Shown: positions 60,525 to 64,000 of the stretch, in pieces
Layout: each line of letters begins with the position of its first letter
How positions within the stretch are numbered: position 1 is the first letter of the stretch
Assembly: GCF_042649685.1 (NCBI RefSeq)
Contig: NZ_JBHRZT010000007.1
Location: 62,001 to 126,000 of the forward strand
DNA: 64,000 bases
Direction of reading: 5' to 3'
Origin: Bacillus_BA songklensis
Lineage (GTDB): Bacteria > Bacillota > Bacilli > Bacillales > Bacillaceae_H
Translations under genes and position numbers: made by a program
The notes under the pieces: generated by a model
Database searches by the model: none
What the model saw: the letters and a program-made list of their open reading frames with translations, nothing else
Told to the model about the DNA's origin: nothing

Positions 60525-60639
60525 CCCATCGGGAAATATTGTGGAGTTTATAGAAAGAGAAAGGATTAAACAAGTAATGGATCATCCGTTTGACGGTAAT
60601 TCCTTATTGTGTATAAGTGAAATCGTACAGGGTCAATAA
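60514..60639 (+). pseudogene. C-terminal fragment of a glyoxalase/VOC-family gene
   Basis: Starting inside the end of the exonuclease gene in the +1 frame, MFFDPSGNIVEFIERE and, further on, MDHPFDGNSLLCISEIV run to a stop at 60639. F-x-DPSGNIVEFI is the classic last strand of a VOC domain with its Glu metal ligand. The front two thirds of the domain is missing. It marks a deletion or recombination junction. Confidence 0.7.
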
Positions 60640-60679
60640 AGTTCTTATATACTGTCATCACACGAGGCTTGGAAACATG

Positions 60680-60723
60680 AAAAACAGCCAAGGCTTTTTT
60701 TGAAAAAGTGCTTGGCTGTTTTT
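60680..60723. terminator. Bidirectional terminator
   Basis: AAAAACAGCCAAG pairs with CTTGGCTGTTTTT across an 18-base loop. It stands between the exonuclease/VOC region and the convergent fer gene. Confidence 0.85.
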
Positions 60724-60871
60724 GTATTTCTCGATTCGCTAAGAAAAAGGCCAATCGTATTTGCTTCTGAATCCACAGCACGATACAGATACATCTATTG
60801 GTCCTTTACTTTTATATACTTTTGAAGATGAATGGCAAAATATCGAGGTTTTTGCACCAGGACCCCATTTC

Positions 60872-61120
60872 TTATTCGAATTTGTTTGCATCGCTGTTAA
60901 ATGGTTCATTAGCTATTTTAATAGATTCAGTAGGGCAGCCTTCGAAAGCGTCCTCCACGTCGTCGAGCAATACGTTTGGAATTTCTGCGATTCCCTGATT
61001 GTCATCTAATGTGACAAAAGCAATACCTTCATCATCATAGCCATAAATGTCGGGTGCTGCAGCTCCACATGCTCCGCATCCAATACAAGTTTCTTTGTCT
61101 ACAATTGTGTACTTTGACAT
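60872..61120 (-). CDS. fer: Ferredoxin
   Basis: 82-residue [4Fe-4S] ferredoxin, same length as B. subtilis Fer. Cluster ligands are CIGCGAC and the distant Cys in EGCPTESI. It donates electrons, for example to cytochrome P450s and fatty acid desaturases in bacilli. It stands alone and is convergent with the exonuclease gene. Confidence 0.93.
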   Translation of the reverse strand: MSKYTIVDKETCIGCGACGAAAPDIYGYDDEGIAFVTLDDNQGIAEIPNVLLDDVEDAFEGCPTESIKIANEPFNSDANKFE

Positions 61121-61343
61121 ATTTATCTTCCCTCACTCCTACCCCAAATAATATGAAATTGTATAAATAGCAATAATTCAAATAATTTTCATATTATTTG
61201 ATTTTATTTTCTTAAATGATAGGATACAAAAAAATACTATACAAGACCGTTGTTCTTTTATGTGGAACAAAAAAATAAAAAGTGATGTAAGGAAAAATTT
61301 ATCTTTACTAATCAAATTCGGTTTTCCATACGCAAAACAAATA

Positions 61344-61394
61344 AAGAGGATGACTCAAAAGGGATAAAAAGACATACCTTTTGAGTCACCCTCC
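61344..61394. repeat. TGACTCAAAA hairpin element, copy 6
   Basis: AAGAGGATGACTCAAAA pairs with TTTTGAGTCACCCTC around GGGATAAAAAGACATACC. It is the near reverse complement of copy 4 at 28885, including the centre. Confidence 0.8.
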
Positions 61395-61395
61395 C

Positions 61396-61446
61396 GAAAG
61401 GACCAATTTTTGTCATTGATTAGAGACTTATGGGACATCCCCTTTC
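61396..61446. repeat. GAAAGG/CCTTTC hairpin, partner of copy 6
   Basis: GAAAGGACC at the left and GGGACATCCCCTTTC at the right enclose a degraded stem. Its place next to the TGACTC element mirrors the pair at 28828-28936. It is more decayed than that copy. Confidence 0.5.
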
Positions 61447-61511
61447 AATAAGGTGTTTTATTTGTGCTTACTATTTTTCTGACTATGGAAACCAGATTTC
61501 GTTAAAGAATA

Positions 61512-62405
61512 TCAAAGTTGCGAAAAAATTCTTTTTGAAGTTTGTATAATCGTTTCTTTTATATTTTGAGGTAATTCCGAATGTAAAAATAAGTAAATGG
61601 GGGTTGGCGGAAGAGATTTATTAAGAGTGACTTTCTTAAGTTTTCCATTCTTAAGTTCTTCTTGTACGATAATCTCCTGTAAAAAAGCAACGCCCAATCT
61701 TTTACGAACCATCATTTTTAACCATCCTACATTATTAATTTCTACTTCTTTATATTCTTTTAAATGATTTTTCTCTAGAAATTGTCCTATGATCTTAGTG
61801 GTAACAAACTCGCGATTGTACACAATAATACGTTCGTTCTCCAAATCCGACGGGACAATTTTATCTAATTTTGTAAGAGGATGGTCAGGTGCACAAACAA
61901 GAATATTTTGTTCATCGGCAATCTTGATTACCGAAAGATCTGGATGGTTCTCTTTCGGATGAACGTAAGCAAATCCAATATCAATTTTTCCGGTGCGGAT
62001 ATCTTCAGTGATTTGCTCTGTCGATCTAATTTCTATCGGAAATTCAAATCCAGGAAAACAGTCATATAAAATTTTTAATATTTCCGGCATGATTTCTACA
62101 CCCATGTGATTCGTACAAGATATTTTTATTTTTTGGGAGTGTACAGGTTTTTCTTTAAGTATATCTTGTGCTTTCTCGATGAGTTGAAAGGCCTCGTGAA
62201 AATAGTGATAAACCTTTTTACCGGAATGTGTCAATGTTGTTTTCTTTCCATTTTCCCTTTCAAATAACGTACTATTGAGCTCCTTTTCAAGTTGTTGAAT
62301 ACGAACACTGATAGTAGGCTGGCTAATATATAGAGCATCTGCTGCAGCTGAAAAGCTGCCTTTTTCTACCACCATTAGGAACGCTTCAATGTTTTTTAAT
62401 TCCAT
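61512..62405 (-). CDS. LysR-type transcriptional regulator
   Basis: 297-residue LysR regulator. The helix-turn-helix (GSFSAAADALYISQPTISVRIQQLE) is followed by an effector domain of about 200 residues. It is divergent from the TRAP transporter genes with a 210-bp shared upstream region, so it likely controls them. The effector is unknown. Confidence 0.85.
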   Translation of the reverse strand: MELKNIEAFLMVVEKGSFSAAADALYISQPTISVRIQQLEKELNSTLFERENGKKTTLTHSGKKVYHYFHEAFQLIEKAQDILKEKPVHSQKIKISCTNHMGVEIMPEILKILYDCFPGFEFPIEIRSTEQITEDIRTGKIDIGFAYVHPKENHPDLSVIKIADEQNILVCAPDHPLTKLDKIVPSDLENERIIVYNREFVTTKIIGQFLEKNHLKEYKEVEINNVGWLKMMVRKRLGVAFLQEIIVQEELKNGKLKKVTLNKSLPPTPIYLFLHSELPQNIKETIIQTSKRIFSQL

Positions 62406-62617
62406 CGTTGTTTTTTCTCTCCTTAATTGATAATAACATGAGCCTATTAATAATATTAATACATGACATACAAACTATCAATTTGAATTTTCCTTCAATT
62501 CGGAATAATGTTAAAAATAAACAGTTTAAAATTTTTAAAAAATACATGTTATAGTTTAAGGAGGTTCGAATTGTGTGAAAAAGTATTGAAATAAACTTTT
62601 AAAATAGGGGGATAAGT

Positions 62618-63628
62618 ATGATAAAAAATCTTTATTTATATTTAGCGTTATTTGTAAGCGTTATCAGTTTATCTGCCTGTAGTCAAAATACAGGGCAAGC
62701 ACAAAATGCAGAGTCAGGAGAACATACCTTTAAATTGACAACAATTGTCCAGCCTACTCATGTATGGGCAAAAACAGCTGAGAAATTTAATGAAGAACTC
62801 CAAGCGCGTTCTAATGGACGAATGAAAGTAGAAATATATCCCTCCAGTCAGCTCGGTCAAGAAAAAGACATGATTCAACAATTAGAGACCGGAGTGGTAG
62901 ACTTCGGATTTATTACCAATGCCTACCTGTCTACAAGAGCGCCTTATTTTAACGCTTGGTTCCTTCCATTCTTATTTGATAGCACAGATGAGGCAATCCA
63001 AATGAGAGACTCTGAAACAGCCAAAAAAATGCTAGATAAGTTAGGAGAACAACGAATCATTGGGATGGATTATCTATTTACAGGAAACCACCACTTTTTA
63101 ATGGCAAAAGGAGCGATTGATTCTCCTGATGATCTTCAAGGACAGAAAATGCGTACTACCGGAGCTTCCATTATAAATGAAACTTTCGAACAGTTTGGCG
63201 CAACTGCAACGTCTATTCCAATTAACGAAATTTATACTGCTCTCCAAACTGGAGTTGTTGGAGGAATACATGCAAGTGTGGATGGGATTATTACACAAAG
63301 GTTTCAAGAGGTTGCCGAGGATTACTCGTTGATTTCTGCATTTGCTTTTCCTGCCATAGTTGTAGCTAGTGAGAAGACGATGAATAGTCTATCATCAGAA
63401 GATCGAAAAATTGTTAATGAAGCAATGAAAGCGGCGGCTGATTGGGGAATTCAGGAGGCGGTTAAAGTTGATCATGAAGACTTATCTAAACTAAAAGACG
63501 CAGGGCTGAATGTTCACGAAATAGCAAATAAAGACGAATTTAGAAAAGCTGTTAATGGCATATATGAAAAATATTCCAAACAGGATCCTTTGATCAAACA
63601 ATTTATCAAAGAAGTGCAAGAGAAATAA
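62618..63628 (+). CDS. dctP: TRAP transporter solute-binding lipoprotein
   Basis: 336-residue extracytoplasmic binding protein of the DctP family. Lipobox with Cys21 (SLSAC). QMRTTG-type residues are present as KMRTTGASIINETF, where the Arg usually binds the carboxylate of the ligand. A TRAP permease gene follows. The ligand is probably an organic acid but is not defined. Confidence 0.88.
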   Translation: MIKNLYLYLALFVSVISLSACSQNTGQAQNAESGEHTFKLTTIVQPTHVWAKTAEKFNEELQARSNGRMKVEIYPSSQLGQEKDMIQQLETGVVDFGFITNAYLSTRAPYFNAWFLPFLFDSTDEAIQMRDSETAKKMLDKLGEQRIIGMDYLFTGNHHFLMAKGAIDSPDDLQGQKMRTTGASIINETFEQFGATATSIPINEIYTALQTGVVGGIHASVDGIITQRFQEVAEDYSLISAFAFPAIVVASEKTMNSLSSEDRKIVNEAMKAAADWGIQEAVKVDHEDLSKLKDAGLNVHEIANKDEFRKAVNGIYEKYSKQDPLIKQFIKEVQEK

Positions 63629-63696
63629 AGGTATTTAAAATACTTGCTACGATCTAATCAGTTCCATTAAAAATAAGTACTAGGGAGGCAATATCC

Positions 63697-64000
63697 TTGA
63701 AACTTATAAAACATTTAAGTGACATTGTGTTTAAAATTGAAAAGATATCAGTCATTATTTTAGTCGGCCTGATGTTTACTTCGCTGACAGCCGGAGTATT
63801 ATTTCGTTACTTCCTCAAAATGCCGCTGCATTGGGCTGATGAAACGGCAATCTTTAGCCTTGTTTGGTTAACGTTTATCGGAGGGAGTATGAGTATCAAA
63901 CATGGACATCTCGCTGCGGTGACCATTTTCATGGATCGTCTACCAGGAAGAGTCCGAAATATGTTACTTTGTATTTCTACTACCTTGGTCTTGGGTTTTG
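63697..64000 (+). CDS. dctQ: TRAP transporter small permease, N-terminal part (cut by window edge)
   Basis: The frame starts with TTG at 63697, eight bases after GGGAGG, and is open to the window end. The product begins MKLIKHLSDIVFKIEKISVI and contains two membrane helices and the DctQ-typical HWADETAIFSLVWLTFIGGS and KHGHLA segments. The large permease dctM would follow outside the window. Confidence 0.85.
   Translation, partial: MKLIKHLSDIVFKIEKISVIILVGLMFTSLTAGVLFRYFLKMPLHWADETAIFSLVWLTFIGGSMSIKHGHLAAVTIFMDRLPGRVRNMLLCISTTLVLGF

Noticed and set aside
60761..61009. 82-codon plus-strand frame beginning MLLNPQHDTDTSIGP
   Set aside because: Mostly antisense to fer and preceded by no ribosome binding site; the first 35 residues look protein-like but cannot be supported.

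Overview
The window looks like chromosomal DNA of a member of the Bacillaceae (Bacillus in the broad sense). The evidence is a replication terminator protein (RTP), CssRS beside an HtrA-type protease, the xpaC-yaaN pair, the bacillithiol genes yojF-bshB2 and bstA, the gltA/gltC divergon with a perfect GltC box, and strong GGAGG-type ribosome binding sites. The species cannot be named from sequence alone. In B. subtilis 168, gltA-gltC and rtp both lie near the replication terminus, so this is probably a terminus-proximal region.

Layout. 0-9.7 kb: gltA (cut by the window edge) and gltC, small unknown genes including one with nine 15-bp repeats, an aldehyde dehydrogenase with a catabolite-repression site, the penicillin-binding protein DacC and a bacillithiol S-transferase. 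9.8-18.3 kb: an SDR, nfrA, an IS605-like right-end RNA remnant, yaaN-xpaC and the fructose operon fruR-fruK-fruA. 18.4-19.6 kb: a decayed DHA2 efflux gene and a decayed regulator. 19.9-26.3 kb: an SLH-propeller surface protein, then a copper module (csoR, copZ, copA, a His-rich secreted protein and a 2Fe-2S protein). 26.4-33.05 kb: ltaS and a two-gene operon behind a near-perfect Fur box, encoding a 690-residue lipoprotein and a propeller/di-heme cytochrome c lipoprotein. 33.3-41.8 kb: SDR, MATE transporter, rtp, a small heat shock protein, an amino acid transporter, a cold shock protein, a nitronate monooxygenase-like enzyme and a YitT-type protein. 41.9-49 kb: molybdenum cofactor genes moaD, moaE, mobB, moeA, moeB, moaA, mobA and a lone modB. 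49-57.2 kb: methyltransferase, htrB-cssRS, yuxK-like, SGNH-SLH surface hydrolase and an AEC transporter. 57.3-64 kb: proC, bshB2-yojF, an exonuclease followed by a VOC gene fragment, ferredoxin, a LysR regulator and the start of a TRAP transporter operon.

Most genes form small functional sets: copper sensing and export, fructose uptake and phosphorylation, molybdopterin synthesis, secretion stress, and bacillithiol metabolism. No tRNA, rRNA, CRISPR array or intact transposase was seen.

The least ordinary features are these. (1) The Fur-box operon pairing a di-heme propeller lipoprotein with an unrecognised secreted partner. (2) A dispersed hairpin repeat family next to a TATATAAATCCACATAAA-type terminus, present about five times, whose stems differ in sequence but stay paired. 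(3) A second family of TGACTCAAAA hairpins, present six times. (4) A solitary IS605/TnpB-like right-end RNA. Several small gene remnants lie in the gaps. All calls come from reading the sequence; no database search was run.
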